64,000 nucleotides of DNA from positions 372,001 through 436,000 of the forward strand of contig JAAROD010000033.1 in assembly GCA_012274445.1 (NCBI GenBank), written 5' to 3'. Every line of letters starts with the position of its first letter. Within the stretch, counting starts at the first letter, position 1. Below, piece by piece: positions 1 to 10,412 of this stretch. The DNA is from Sclerotiophoma versabilis (taxonomy: Eukaryota > Ascomycota > Dothideomycetes > Pleosporales > Didymellaceae). Both the position numbers and the translations under genes were made by a program. The notes under the pieces were generated by a model that saw nothing but the letters and a program-made list of their open reading frames with translations, did no database searches and was not told the DNA's origin.

Positions 1-586
1 GAGAGCGGTGAGATGATGGATACAGGACGTCTTAGCCGCGCAGGAAGGGTGCATGATATATCTCAGCCTTCCAACTGACGCCAGGCCATCTTACTGGCAA
101 AGATTTAGACCCAGAGATACCGCTAGTATCTGGGAGGGGGCTCAAGTCAGCACATCTCCGTTAGTCTGGCTGGGCTTCGAACGCCATCCGTCTAAGCCAA
201 AGCAATCCTATTCGTGCACAAGTGGGTCGCATTATGGAGACGCTTCGTTAACCAACCGCGTCCCGAGATTAGTATGACATACTTAGTATTAAACAATACG
301 TCGATCAAAGCCATGCAGGGTGGTACCACAGGTTAGGTATGGTGATGAAGCGATCAGCAAATGCGGCAAGGTCGCTTAGTGAGGCATTTGATGCATCAGA
401 AGGGAGGTTACGCGGCCCGAGCCTCCAGAGACGACGTTGTGAACACTCGTAGTGTGGGTAGAAGAGATTCTGTGCATTTCGTATGAACCAAGTTTAGTGC
501 AAGTAGGAACAATCTATTGAACACTGCATAGATAGGATGCAACGTGAACTTGTGGCATAACAAAGAAACGACAGCAACCGTATGTA
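1..586. other. Intergenic, no gene recognised
   Basis: Only short overlapping ORFs of 60-75 codons occur, with no recognisable motif, splice pattern or repeat. I see nothing to annotate here. Confidence 0.5.
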
Positions 587-1054
587 TTATCTTATGCTCT
601 GATAATTGCATCTAAATGAATACGCGTGTTCCAAAACTCCATTCCAAAATGACACTGACAAAGGGTCAATCCAGTCCTGCCGCACCTCTGGAAACATGTT
701 ATTCCCGCACTGCGCATCCGCCGAAGATTTGACACTCAAGTCGGAATCCATCCGTAGATCAGGTACAGTGGTTAGTATCGTCGAAGAGGTGATTGTCGGT
801 CTGAACGACGATTGCATGTCCCGCCACTTCAACTTTTCTTCCCACCCAGTACACTCGAGAAACGATTCTCTGCACTTCTGACAAGGAAATCGCGCCCCAC
901 ACATGAATTCCATACCGTAAGAGCGGTCACAAGCCTCTCTCAGCCGCCGTCTTTTCAGTTGCTCTGTCAGAGGTAATTTGGCAGACTCCATATCGGGAAA
1001 GTGGCCGCCGCCACCTTGGATGTCTTCGATTAGGAGTTGATGATCGCCTCTCAT
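587..1054 (-). pseudogene. Zn2Cys6-like transcription factor fragment, one cysteine missing
   Basis: This 155-codon ORF has a basic stretch (KRRRLREACDRS) followed by CGARFPCQKCRESFLEC at about residues 40-70. The spacing is that of the fungal Zn(II)2Cys6 binuclear cluster, C-x2-C-x6-C-x5-C-x2-C-x6-C. Here the second metal-binding cysteine is Ser (codon TCT), so one of the six ligands is lost. Nothing after the cluster resembles the usual fungal-specific regulatory domain, and the ORF stops about 85 residues later. In an intact family member this region would bind CGG-type DNA triplets in the nucleus. I read it as a decayed or truncated regulator. A short functional variant cannot be excluded, and further exons were not found. 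Confidence 0.45.
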
Positions 1055-1416
1055 AGAGTTTTGAGTTGCAGCAGCTCTAGCTTTGTTTGTTTTGTTTTCC
1101 TGTTGTTTCTATATACCATGTCAGCTCTAAAATAGTCTTGTTAGGTGTACTGACTTGTACCGAAGGCATTGATAAAGATACCAACACGCAACCCAATTCT
1201 CTTCGATACCATTGTTCCACCACCTGCCCTTTTTGTAGTAAGGTTTTGTCTTCACAGAAGCCTTATTGACCATCCCTATGGTTGCTTCGTGCTTAATTCC
1301 CACCAAAAGATCTTTCCAAGATGGATTGTTGAGGGTTTGACATGTCAAGTCTCGCACTTTGTGGGCCTCCGCCTATGATCGTATTCTACGTCAGTAAACA
1401 ACTACTAAACGGTGAC

Positions 1417-2434
1417 TCAGTCCCTTACAAGGAGTAGGCAATGTGTTTGGTCGTCCAGCTCGAGGTAAGCCATCATCTTTGCTTTGGGTGTGGTTAGAGG
1501 AAGTGGAGGAAGGTTTCCTATCTGGGTTGTTGGCGCATAAATGATGTCTTTTTGGTCAAGCATAGCGGACGTTGGCGAGAATGTCGGCTGTATAAGGGCG
1601 GGTCCAGAGCTAGGTTTGTAGGTATGTGCAGTGCGCGGGCGCTTCGGCTCAGAAGCTTTAGCCGCATAATTATCCCGCTCACTATCATTTCGTCGCCGAT
1701 TTCGCATTATCGCCCCAAGGCTCTCTTCTCTTGCTTCTGTTATAGTTGTCAACGTTGACGGCGAAGAAATGGCCGATGTAGTGCTGGATGAACGATCCAA
1801 GGTGTCCTGGAAGGGTCAGTCATATCTTAAGGCTACCGATGGACGTATTGGTGGCACGTACTTGACAATCCTTGTGAACCAGATTGGTGTTCCATCTTGG
1901 CCAGAGTCTATGTCGATCAGTAAGAGTTTTGGAACATATTTTGCCTATGCATACCTGTTCAAGAGCGATTCCAGGCGATCATCCACACTTAAAGGGATGA
2001 GCTTTATGCGTTGGCATAGATGTCTGCACTGACTTGGGGACGTCACACACACGCCTGCCACAATACGACCGCATTTCTCCACCAGGGATAAGGGAAGAAA
2101 CGCGGAGTAATCAAAGTCATCTCTTAGGACGGGGCAAAAGTTGATGTGTACACAGGGCTGGCCTGAGGTAGTCCATGCTGCGGTGTTCACTATCGTGTCT
2201 CTTTCCACTTCAGATATGGCGCCTGCGTCAATAGCCTGGACCTGCAGTTTCATAAGCTGCTTTGAGTCTTCGTCCGAGAACTGCTCTGGCACAATGATTG
2301 TATATCCATTGTACTTCGGGTATTCAATAAACTCTACAACAGCGTTCGCAGCCTGTCTTTGGGATCAGCAGTAATAAAAACAGTGCTTAGTCACATACAG
2401 CCGCGTTGGCAGAAGGTGCTGCAGCTTGAGCCAT
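1417..2434 (-). CDS. Hypothetical protein, 4 exons, 289 aa
   Basis: The model is join(2399..2434, 1955..2352, 1862..1907, 1417..1806) on the minus strand. Introns of 46, 47 and 55 bp all have GT-AG borders, and their phases close exactly to 290 codons. The start is MAQAAAPSAN. The N-terminal 140 residues are a mixed alpha/beta-looking segment. The C-terminal 130 residues are Ser/Thr-rich and contain a basic patch (IMRNRRRNDSER, then SEPKRPRTAH) that could be a nuclear localisation signal. I recognise no domain. It is divergent from the gene at 3018, with a 583-bp shared upstream region. Clean splice phasing argues that it is a real, functional gene rather than chance ORFs. Its role is unknown. 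Confidence 0.6.
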
Positions 2435-3017
2435 CTGAAAGTGAATGTCGAGGAGGAAGGCAACTAGTGAAGGACGCAGAAGCAGTGAGATGAAACTTGA
2501 AGGACTTCTCAGCCTTGTGTGAAGCATGATATAACATGAACAATGGCCGATCTAAAACGAGCAGCAAAAGCACGTACAACTCGAAAAGGGCACGCCTGTT
2601 GGGATGGCTAGTCTCTCGCAAAATGACCTTGTCCACGCACGACTTTGCAACCACCGTAGTAGTCTGGGATCACAACATTCATACGAATTTCACGATCGGC
2701 GTCAAAACGCCCGCTGCTGTACTCGGTCAGTTCCTATTTACGCGACTCCACATAACATTGTTTGGAAAGAAGGGGCGAGTATAGCGTTAAGCGATCCAAT
2801 AGGAAATGCTATTTAGCCGCCTGTAGCTTGCGCAACAAACCCACTTTGGGACATTTAAACTAGGGATAACTGGTTCGTACCTTGGCATATGAGGATCGGT
2901 GCTGAAAGTAGTTTAAGCAAAACTCCGGGTCTTGGAGCTGTGCTCTAAACTATTCAGAGATGCCGTTTCGCAACGGCACTGGCGAACCTCAACGCCCCCC
3001 TTCTGCGAAGACCGAAA
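2435..3017. promoter_or_regulatory. Divergent intergenic region
   Basis: This region lies between two divergently transcribed unknown genes (2434 minus, 3018 plus). It presumably holds both promoters. No distinctive motif or repeat was seen. Confidence 0.4.
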
Positions 3018-4663
3018 ATGAGCTTTCCTACTCAGAACGACTTAGTAAAAGCATTGAATCGATGCAAACCATCCCATGTCATCGAGAACGAAGTGAGTAT
3101 AACCTTGCGAGGCAGTGTTATTTGGTAAATTAATAGCGTTAAGGTTCTGTTTGCATGTTTCCGTCAATTCGTACGAAAAGGAAGTTTACTTGAGTGGTGT
3201 AAATTTCTTCCAGAAGAAACCAGCGCTCACGACGTATTTCAAGTCGTCCAAGAACTCCGGAATTCGACCGACGACGCTAGTGTAGCTTTAACACCCCCAT
3301 ACCAGCCACAAAATACTCCTAAGCCGACACACCAGCCACAGAACGTTCCCAACCCACATGAAACGTACTTCCAACGTATCTCGAATAATACAAGGTCACA
3401 AAGACTGAGTAGGATCGCTCTACGCACTGCTGACACTAATTCGACGCAAAAACTTGATTTACTCAAGTCTACTAAACGCTCTACTTCGACGGATCCGATT
3501 GCACAAGCACAGGCGATATACCAAGAGATACATAAGCACTCAAATCAAGCTGGTTCATGGTACCGCCTTCAACTTATCTTATTCGGTCATTCAATCGATC
3601 AATGTGCAGCATCATCGGACTTACCGCTCAAAAAAGGCCAGAAGGGCAAAACATATGCGTTTGAGGCGGTAGCTAAGGCACACAAAACGACAAAGGACGC
3701 TGTCACAAAGATGTACCTCCACTCTTCTGTGTATCTCGAACTTGCAGAACAGGGAGGTCCAGGCTTTTTGCTTTCAATAGCTGGGACGAAGTCAGAGTAA
3801 GTACAGAGCCGCCTGATTTTCATTGCTGTCTAACGTGTCGCAGCACAGAAAGTCTTCCGAAAGAGGATATTCAGCTGCTGTGCAATTACTTCAGGGAGCA
3901 CTTACCAGATCTTGAAAGACGATCTAGGGCTCTTGATTTTGAAGTAACGGAATACCTTACCAACCAGCTTCTCGCCCAGAACATGAACGTGGTAGAAATC
4001 GTTCAAAAACGCACCCGCTTAACAAAGCTAGTTTGCCGTTACGTGAATACCAGCTTACTTGTCCAAGATGGCAAGATACTGCCAAACCTCGCCAGCTTGG
4101 GCAGCAGCAAACATCTCAGGCGCACTCGTTCGCAATCACCAGCTAGACTTAGGTCTGGAATTGATGTCAGACCACCCTCCCATACTATGCCTTCTGACCC
4201 GCAAGGACCTATACCCTTCTATCAAGCTCTACAAAGCCATAAACCATATCATGCTGCGGAGACATATACTAACACCGCCAAACGACGAAGAGTCTCCGGA
4301 AATGAAGGCCTACAAACTCTGGCGGTATGCTCAACCCCAATCCAAGAGAACAATGGGAGTACAACCCAAGCAGAGGGCCAGCACTTCTTAATGGACATCT
4401 CCATTCATCCGGAGCAGCAGCACAACTCTCCATCAGCTTTCGAAGAGGTAGGCGGTATAGAGCACTGGAGAGTTAGCCCAAATTCCCATGTGGCGACCCA
4501 CGGAGACCTCCTACCAAATCTAGAAGAAGTAGAGGTAAGCCAATGGCCCACAACATCGTCTGCAGATCGAGCTGACCATGGGAAGGATACGACTTTGCCT
4601 TCTTATGGACTGTCAGATCTGTTCGGACATGATCAAACAAGCTATTGTTTCGGTGCAATTTGA
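3018..4663 (+). CDS. Hypothetical protein, 3 exons, 515 aa
   Basis: The model is join(3018..3092, 3144..3796, 3844..4663), with GT-AG introns of 51 and 47 bp and a total of 516 codons. The start ATG at 3018 (MSFPTQNDLV) was chosen because it splices in frame into exon 2. A nearby ATG at 2961 lies in a different frame and does not. Residues 1-60 are helical and hydrophobic-basic. Residues 75-110 are Pro/Gln-rich, with TPPYQPQ-type and HQPQN repeats. Residues 160-290 form a compact-looking region with conserved-type aromatic and Gly residues. The C-terminal half is low complexity. No family was recognised. It converges on the gene at 4708-5386, with only 44 bp between the stop codons. Confidence 0.6.
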
Positions 4664-4707
4664 ATTGAATTCAGCTACAGGCACAAGCTGTCTTTTACTA
4701 GCCCAGG

Positions 4708-5386
4708 TTATGCTACTTCGACTTTGGATGTGAGACGGGGAACGAGGAGAAAAGGAACTAGTTGCGGTACCATCTCCAAACGGACGTTCTGTAGTACCAG
4801 GCAAAGCGAGTCTGGCTGCAGTGATACCTCGCCTTTCATACTGGGAATCGTAAGATTCTGTGTAAAGACCTTCGCATTCAAGTCTGTAACGCTGACAGTT
4901 TTGAACGTGGGATCCATCTCGAGGATGCGACGAATGATTGCTTCATGTGTTTCCGTGTCTATAGGGAAGCGTTGAAGGAGAAATATTTCATCATCACTTG
5001 TGTGAAGTCTGGCCTTGTGAAGGAGTAGCACTGCGGCTCGGGGGTATGCGTTCTCATTCGGCTTCGGCTCTCGAATCACTGCGCCTGTTTTCGCTACAGT
5101 GTCTTTATAGTCCTGAAGCGTTGTCATTGTTTGCAGTAATAAAATGTGACTGTCTACTTACGCTGTTGAGGATAGCGGTGCGAAGACACTCAAATTCCGA
5201 GGTCCACCTATACGCAAAAACCCCAGGTTTTAGCTTAGTTATGCCCTGTAGATGTAATTGAGTTCCCAAGAGTGGTGCGATCTCCTGAAGATGATTTTGT
5301 AAAGCTGATGTTGTTGCAAGATTTGCGAGTAATGGCACTTCAACGTCTGCTTCAGTAGATTGTTCGCCGTTTTTGTAGGGAGACAT
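4708..5386 (-). CDS. Hypothetical protein, 2 exons, 209 aa
   Basis: The model is join(5162..5386, 4708..5112), with one 49-bp intron (GTAAGT donor, TTCAG acceptor) and 210 codons. The start at 5386 (MSPYKNGEQS) is preferred; the frame is open further upstream, so a longer N-terminus is possible. The protein has an acidic N-terminus and a central segment (AYPRAAVLLLHKARL, then EIFLLQRFPID, then THEAIIRRILEM). This loosely recalls the fold start of Nudix-like proteins, but the Nudix box (GX5EX7REUXEEXGU) is absent, so I do not assign it. It converges on the preceding gene. Function is unknown. Confidence 0.5.
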
Positions 5387-7020
5387 CTTTTCAGTACATG
5401 AAAGTGCAACTGGCGAATTTTTATGTGAAAGTGTAGCCGGCGATGTCTTATACCAAAAACAAGACTTTATGTTAGGTGCACTACTATGTGGGAAATGGCC
5501 GTGCACGTCGGGAGCCGACCTTGCTCCGGACGCTTGGCACCAATGACCGCTGATAGTTGCGCAAATAATGTCGCTGGGAACACTGAAGCCGCTCATCACA
5601 TGCATGTCCGATCCGCCACTCTTTCAGTTTTTCACCATCACGTGCACAGCCAATATATGCTCAAGTGACTGAGTAATCTCAAGATTCATTCTTTCTATCA
5701 CTGTTGCATGACCACCTGATACTGGCCCAGCTAACAAGAGATAGCACTGTACGCCTCGATAATAACACTGTCCCGAACTCGATCATGTGTGGAACTTATA
5801 CTATGTACCATTTGTTACACACTTGTCGCTACCTGTCGGGCGCGTCTGAGTACTGTCGCTTCGTAATCCTAAGTCTGCCGTTGTATAGGAAGGACGAATG
5901 CTGTGAGCTCCATTTGCGGGCTGGCCGCGACTATTAAGAGCGGTGGGCTGCTGTGAGGGAGCGGGCTGCTGTGACGGAGCGGGCTGCCTCGCTGAAGGAT
6001 TTGTGATTTGTCGGCCTGGCTCTTGAGAGTTGGACATAGTGACTAAACAAAGACTGCTGTGGAAGTTAGTTTGTGCTCAAAGGAACTAACGACTGCTCTA
6101 ACGACTGCTCTAAATCTACTATCTGTTCCTATCAAGGAAAAGCTGAGTGCGGTCGCTTGATGTGGTGCCACAGCGGGGGTTTAGGACTGCTACTTCTTTG
6201 AGCCCCGTCGTGCTTTTACGGCTCGGCGTTGTAGATGCGGCATTCTTCACGATGCCCTGATGATCAACTCCGCCACTGTTCATGATTGAGCCTCGTGCAC
6301 AGTTGTATGGGTCGATCCGCAGACAAAGACGACCATCTTTCAAGGAAAAACTAGAGCGAGTGACTACACTTACGCCGATGGTTCTTTCGACCTGGACTAG
6401 TACGGCTTGAAACTCAACTGGAATGGCAATCTAGACGCTGGGACAAATCAGTGGACATTAGACATCGGGAGTGTAGAATTCACCAAAGAGGCCGTGTTGT
6501 CCTTCGAGGCACTGGATCAAATTGGTGCGATGTGCTGAGAAAGAATGGGAGTATCAATTTGAGAGATTTGAAGGAGTGAGTCCGGACCTTTATAAGAACT
6601 TGGACGCTCCTCGCGAATTGACGATGCTCCCACGCTCCCTCAAACATTACCCCTGTTGATGAGGCTGCAGAAACGGCGCCAACTTGGAGATGCTTGCAGG
6701 TGTGAAGGGGCTTGCAGACTACTGGGAAGCAGAGAATCCAAAATGCACGGGCGATATATGCATTAGTTCGTACCTCAGGATACGTAACAGCGGTTGCTTC
6801 TAGTCATCCTTGTCAAGAGTGTTCTCAGATAAATATACGGCTTAAGAACTTAGTAGGATAGGCATGAAGGAATAAGGGGGTGAAAGAGCGTACGGTACTT
6901 AGTACCTCTTTACACGCTCCACATTCACGCCCGATTACTGCTGCTTTTCATCACATCATGATGTTGTTGTAGTCCCTCGTACGGATATTACTAAGGTGCT
7001 CCAGTATGTGCGTTAGTGGG
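5387..7020. other. Region without a confident gene; short duplications and a decayed ORF
   Basis: The stretch holds low-complexity sequence. There is an 18-bp direct duplication around 5944-5990, which gives a PAPSQQ-type repeat in a minus-strand ORF at 5801-6037. A 12-bp tandem pair lies at about 6086-6110. A protein-like but interrupted frame lies at 6347-6538 and is listed separately. The minus-strand ORF beginning at 6037 (MSNSQEPGRQ) could be the first exon of a gene, but I could not complete a model. Confidence 0.35.
6347..6538 (+). pseudogene. Decayed protein-like ORF with in-frame TAG
   Basis: Read from 6347, the frame gives residues such as YTYADGSFDLD, then a TAG at 6398, then YGLKLNWNGNLDAG and further ordered sequence ending MC-stop at 6538. 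The composition (alternating aromatic, Gly, Asp, Asn) looks like a beta-rich secreted or lectin-type domain. Losing a Trp or Tyr codon to TAG would explain the break. No family was assigned. A chance open frame remains possible. Confidence 0.25.
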
Positions 7021-7476
7021 CAGCTAAATGCAAAGTCAAGTGAGCAATCAAGGCCATAGTCAAGAGCACAGCCAAGTGCACAGTCAAGTACACAGTCAAG
7101 AGCACAGCTAAATGCACAGTCAAATGCACAGCCAGATACATGGTCAAGGGTATAGCCAAGTGCACAGTCAAGTGCAAAGTCAAGTGAGCAATCAAGGCCA
7201 TAGTCAAGAGCACAGCCAAGTGCACAGCCAAGTGCACAGTCAGGTACACAGTCAGGTACACAGTCAAGAGCACAGCTAAATGCACAGTCAAATGCACACT
7301 CAGATACATGGTCAAGGGTATAGCCAAGTGCACAGTCAAGTGCACAGTCAAGTGCAAAGTCAAGTGAGCAATCAAGGCCATAGTCAAGAGCACAGCTAAA
7401 TGCACAGTCAAATGCACAGTCAGATACATGGTCAAGGGTATAGCCAAGTGCACAGTCAAGTGAGCAGTCAAGTATT
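7021..7476. repeat. 12-bp minisatellite with higher-order repeat structure
   Basis: About 38 uninterrupted units of 12 bp with consensus cagtcaagtgca fill this stretch. The variants form a repeated order. The trio aagtcaagtgag / caatcaaggcca / tagtcaagagca recurs at 7033, 7177 and 7357, giving higher-order periods of 144 bp (12 units) and 180 bp (15 units). Because 12 is a multiple of 3, frames stay open on both strands. On the minus strand this gives a 152-codon ORF of TVHL/AVHL/TMAL tetrapeptides, and on the plus strand QVHS-type repeats. I treat these ORFs as consequences of the satellite, not genes. Confidence 0.85.
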
Positions 7477-8122
7477 AACTTATAGTCAAGTACAAGGTTA
7501 TATGCATAGCGTACTCATCCGCATATTTGGTACTATTATAATTAGCACGACTAACTACATAATAAATGCACAAAAATGCGTTCTATTGATTGCTATTATC
7601 ATCACAACGAAAAGCAATTGGCAAAATAAGGTGACACTACCTGGAACCTGTATCACGTGATAGTGCGGGGCAACGGCGACTCCGGGTCGTTTCGGACGCG
7701 GACGCAAAATTAGCATCATGGCATGACTTCTAAGACTCTAGTGAAGCTCTAAGCTACATAGTAATCTCCAAGCAGAACGAGAAACCTATTCACTTCAGTA
7801 TCGTCTTTGTCGCATTCTATTCTACGGCCCAAGTACGTGTGTTGGTGCCTGACGCTTGCGACAAATTATATGGCTCCACGACCCCACCAACGATTTTCTA
7901 CTACCCTTAGGCTCCTCCAGCAGTAGCCATAAAGCAGCCGACCACCTCTCGTGGGCGTCAAATTTTACACTCACTTGCCGTTACGGCATTGCGCATCCAT
8001 CTGTGCTGTTCCTTCGATCAACATCTCCCCACGCAAGCGCACCGCTCTATAACCAGAAACCGACGGACGCGTGAGCGAAGGTCCGCCAAGTTCGTTCGCA
8101 GTTTTATCGCCAAAGATTTCTC
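7477..8122. other. Intergenic, AT-richer stretch then unique sequence
   Basis: After the satellite comes an AT-rich segment at about 7490-7630, then unique sequence with no convincing ORF. It is probably upstream sequence of the small gene at 8123. Confidence 0.35.
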
Positions 8123-8427
8123 ATGGTACGCCTATTTGCCTCTTCCAGTTTTATATTAATTGCGTTCAGGCTTTTGATCTCAAAGATGTAAAACCGCCCG
8201 ACGAAAGTACAGATTTCACGAATGTGCCTTCGAACAGTGTAAAGATGGTAAAAGGCAAGGGACAGATGATCGAGTGGAGGTCCAGCAAAGTCACTGTGAT
8301 CGAGAAGGATGGCGAAGGGTCGAAGAAGCATACACCACTTTCTGACTCACCGAATGGGTCAATGAAGGTTGATTCAAGCTGGGATCTATATATCTTGGGA
8401 GGACAATTTGTAGAGAAAGAGGCTTGA
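8123..8427 (+). CDS. Small hypothetical protein, intron directly after the start codon
   Basis: The model is join(8123..8125, 8170..8427), 86 aa. The frame from 8170 to 8427 is open, but the unspliced extension has no ATG (only GTG at 8071). The ATG at 8123 is followed at once by a GTACGC donor. A TTCAG acceptor 44 bp on joins in frame to AFDLKDVKPP. The product is charged and soluble-looking, with central residues VKMVKGKGQMIEW and SSWDLYILGG near the C-terminus. No family was recognised. It converges on the minus-strand gene at 8456, 28 bp away. The start is inferred, so confidence is low. Confidence 0.35.
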
Positions 8428-8455
8428 GAAGGGCATGGTATTACGCAGCGATCTT

Positions 8456-9478
8456 TCAATTGAGCTTGTTCTGAATCTCAATACCTCTGTCTAATCCCAG
8501 TGTCAAGGTGATCGTGCACTCCTTTCTTGAAAAAGCCATTGAGACACATTCAGTTCGGTATTTCCCCTCGGCTCGTTCCCTCACTCGTATGGGACATTCA
8601 GTGATAGCGCCATATATTTCCGACTTGAAAACCGTAATGATATCTTCGTCCAAGACGCCTTTTAGAGTAAACTCAGAATGAGGTATAAGTTGCACCATCC
8701 CATTGTCATAGACGATTTGTAAGGCGTCCAAAACCCATTCCACTTTTACGTTAAACAGCGCCATTGCAAGCTCTTCTACGTCTTCTTCTCGGATATCCAG
8801 TCTCATGAAACAAGAGACCAAGTTCTCTGGTGCTGGCCAAGAAGGAAAGTGCATTGTCACTGCTCGCCAGTCATTTCCTAAATGTGAACTTTTGATCTTA
8901 TGCACCATGTCTTCGCCGAGAAGTTCTCGCGTTCCCTCTAGCCGAGCATGCGTGAATACGAACCATTTCTCTGAGGCGTTCGCTAGCCTTTGGCTGGGCT
9001 CTTGAGGCGGCTGCACTGTTCCACATTTCTCCAAATCCGCTGTCAATGATCGAATGCTGGAAGATATGACCGATGGATCGTCCTTTCTTTCTCGTATCTT
9101 TCCAACCAGCTCATCAAGTATAGTGGTTCTCGTAGATTCGATTTGGTTTTGCGTGAAAGCAATCGTGCACAGCGTGTGGTAGTTGGAGTCTATATCGAGG
9201 ACCTGGTTAAGGAAGGTATGGTGTTTGATGGCTGCTGCTGATAATCCCTCCTCCGTCATGTTTCTTGAAACCCTTCGGAAGCGATTGGATTGGCCCTTCG
9301 TTAAGTGTTGCGAATATTTCAGCTTCGTTGATACGTTATTAAGATGTGTCCATGCCGAACCAACGTCCTTGAAGCCGTTTCGTACACGTTTCCGCTGAGG
9401 TGGCATCGTATAGCTAGCCGTGTAGTTGACCGTGTAGTTGACCGTGTAGTTGACCGTGTAGTTGGGGCGTTTGGTCAA
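8456..9478 (-). CDS. Hypothetical protein, intronless, 340 (or 316) aa
   Basis: This is a single intact ORF. The first ATG (9478) gives an N-terminus made almost only of NYTV repeats, encoded by four copies of a 12-bp unit at about 9422-9466. The second ATG at 9406 (MPPQRKRVRNG) skips the repeat, has a basic nuclear-localisation-like start, and is my preferred start, giving 316 aa. The body is helical and charged, with features such as WFVFTHARLEGTREL and HFPSWPAPENLVSCFMRL. No transmembrane segment, no signal peptide and no recognised domain were seen. Codon use does not differ obviously from its neighbours. Confidence 0.55.
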   Translation of the reverse strand: MTKRPNYTVNYTVNYTVNYTASYTMPPQRKRVRNGFKDVGSAWTHLNNVSTKLKYSQHLTKGQSNRFRRVSRNMTEEGLSAAAIKHHTFLNQVLDIDSNYHTLCTIAFTQNQIESTRTTILDELVGKIRERKDDPSVISSSIRSLTADLEKCGTVQPPQEPSQRLANASEKWFVFTHARLEGTRELLGEDMVHKIKSSHLGNDWRAVTMHFPSWPAPENLVSCFMRLDIREEDVEELAMALFNVKVEWVLDALQIVYDNGMVQLIPHSEFTLKGVLDEDIITVFKSEIYGAITECPIRVRERAEGKYRTECVSMAFSRKECTITLTLGLDRGIEIQNKLN

Positions 9479-10181
9479 ATGTTTAGCCGGAGTGCAAGAG
9501 CCTGCAGTCAGTTGAAGCGTTTAGTCGAGCGCGTAGTTGGCTTGTGTGGCCAAACTGGCCCGAACGGCCGAGCTAACCAGTACATGATCACAGCATCAGC
9601 TTATGACGTAATTGATAGACGGCCGAACTGTGCCCAGACCCTTGTAGGGTAGCTCCCCGTCGTTTTATTGAGCGCATTTCGCATGCTATGTGACATGCAT
9701 GCATTACTTCCTCTTCTAATTTATGCTTTTGATCTGGTACGCTCATGGATGCCAACGAAAGACAGCCAAGGCATAGGTGTGTCGCCCAATCAATATCCAC
9801 ACCCTTGCTTACAAGCAATACATTCGTTGAAAATAACGCACCGTCGTATACAGCACAGCGCAGCGCTTTTGGGATTGACAGACGGATATGCCTCTCGCGC
9901 CTTGCGTCGAACATGACTTCTCCATATTTATTGATAAGCTAGTGGGCACTCCGACACTGGGTATTCAGTGAATTCCGTCTTCGATCACGCTGAGTACAAT
10001 TACGACTTCTCTGCACCCGACCATTACCTCGCTGCAGCTACGAGTGCTTTAATGCAAGAGTACCCAGTCAGAAAGACAACCCCGTTATCTCTAGAATACC
10101 AAATGTAGGCTCGTATACTGTGTGTAAAATGGTGGACCATAACTGATTGACATAGACGCATTCCAAAGGCACCCCGAACGA
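9479..10181. other. Intergenic, no gene recognised
   Basis: There are only overlapping short ORFs (9588-9914 minus, 9668-9942 plus) without motifs. It probably includes the upstream region of the gene at 9478 or 9406. Confidence 0.35.
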
Positions 10182-10412
10182 ATGTCAGCTAGCTCTGGAT
10201 CGAAAGGAGTGTGCAGCGTATGTAGCCACGTCAACAACGAGCATAACTATTATACATGTGAAGCCCAGGGCTGCCGAAAGAAGTTCAAGGTTTGCCAAAC
10301 GGGCAGTCATCAAGGCGCGACAAATGGTACCTATGTGCTTTGCAAGGGGTGTGCCGACCATCCATACGAGTGCAGCATGTTCGATGCAAAGACGATAAAG
10401 CGTTTGTGTTGA
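10182..10412 (+). CDS. Small Cys/His-rich protein, 76 aa
   Basis: MSASSGSKGVCSVCSHVNN begins a 76-residue protein with eight cysteines in the core and one at the C-terminus. The pattern is CxxC, then C(x5)C, then C(x16-18)CxxC, then C, as in small zinc-ribbon or treble-clef folds. The spacing suggests two zinc sites, but no known family fits exactly. It could be a free-standing small zinc protein or the last exon of a larger gene; the frame upstream closes quickly. It sits just outside the 3' side of the LINE relic. Confidence 0.4.
   Translation: MSASSGSKGVCSVCSHVNNEHNYYTCEAQGCRKKFKVCQTGSHQGATNGTYVLCKGCADHPYECSMFDAKTIKRLC

Noticed and set aside
7013..7471. 152-codon minus-strand ORF of TVHL-like repeats
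   Set aside because: It is an automatic result of a 12-bp satellite, which keeps all frames open. There is no unique sequence at either end.
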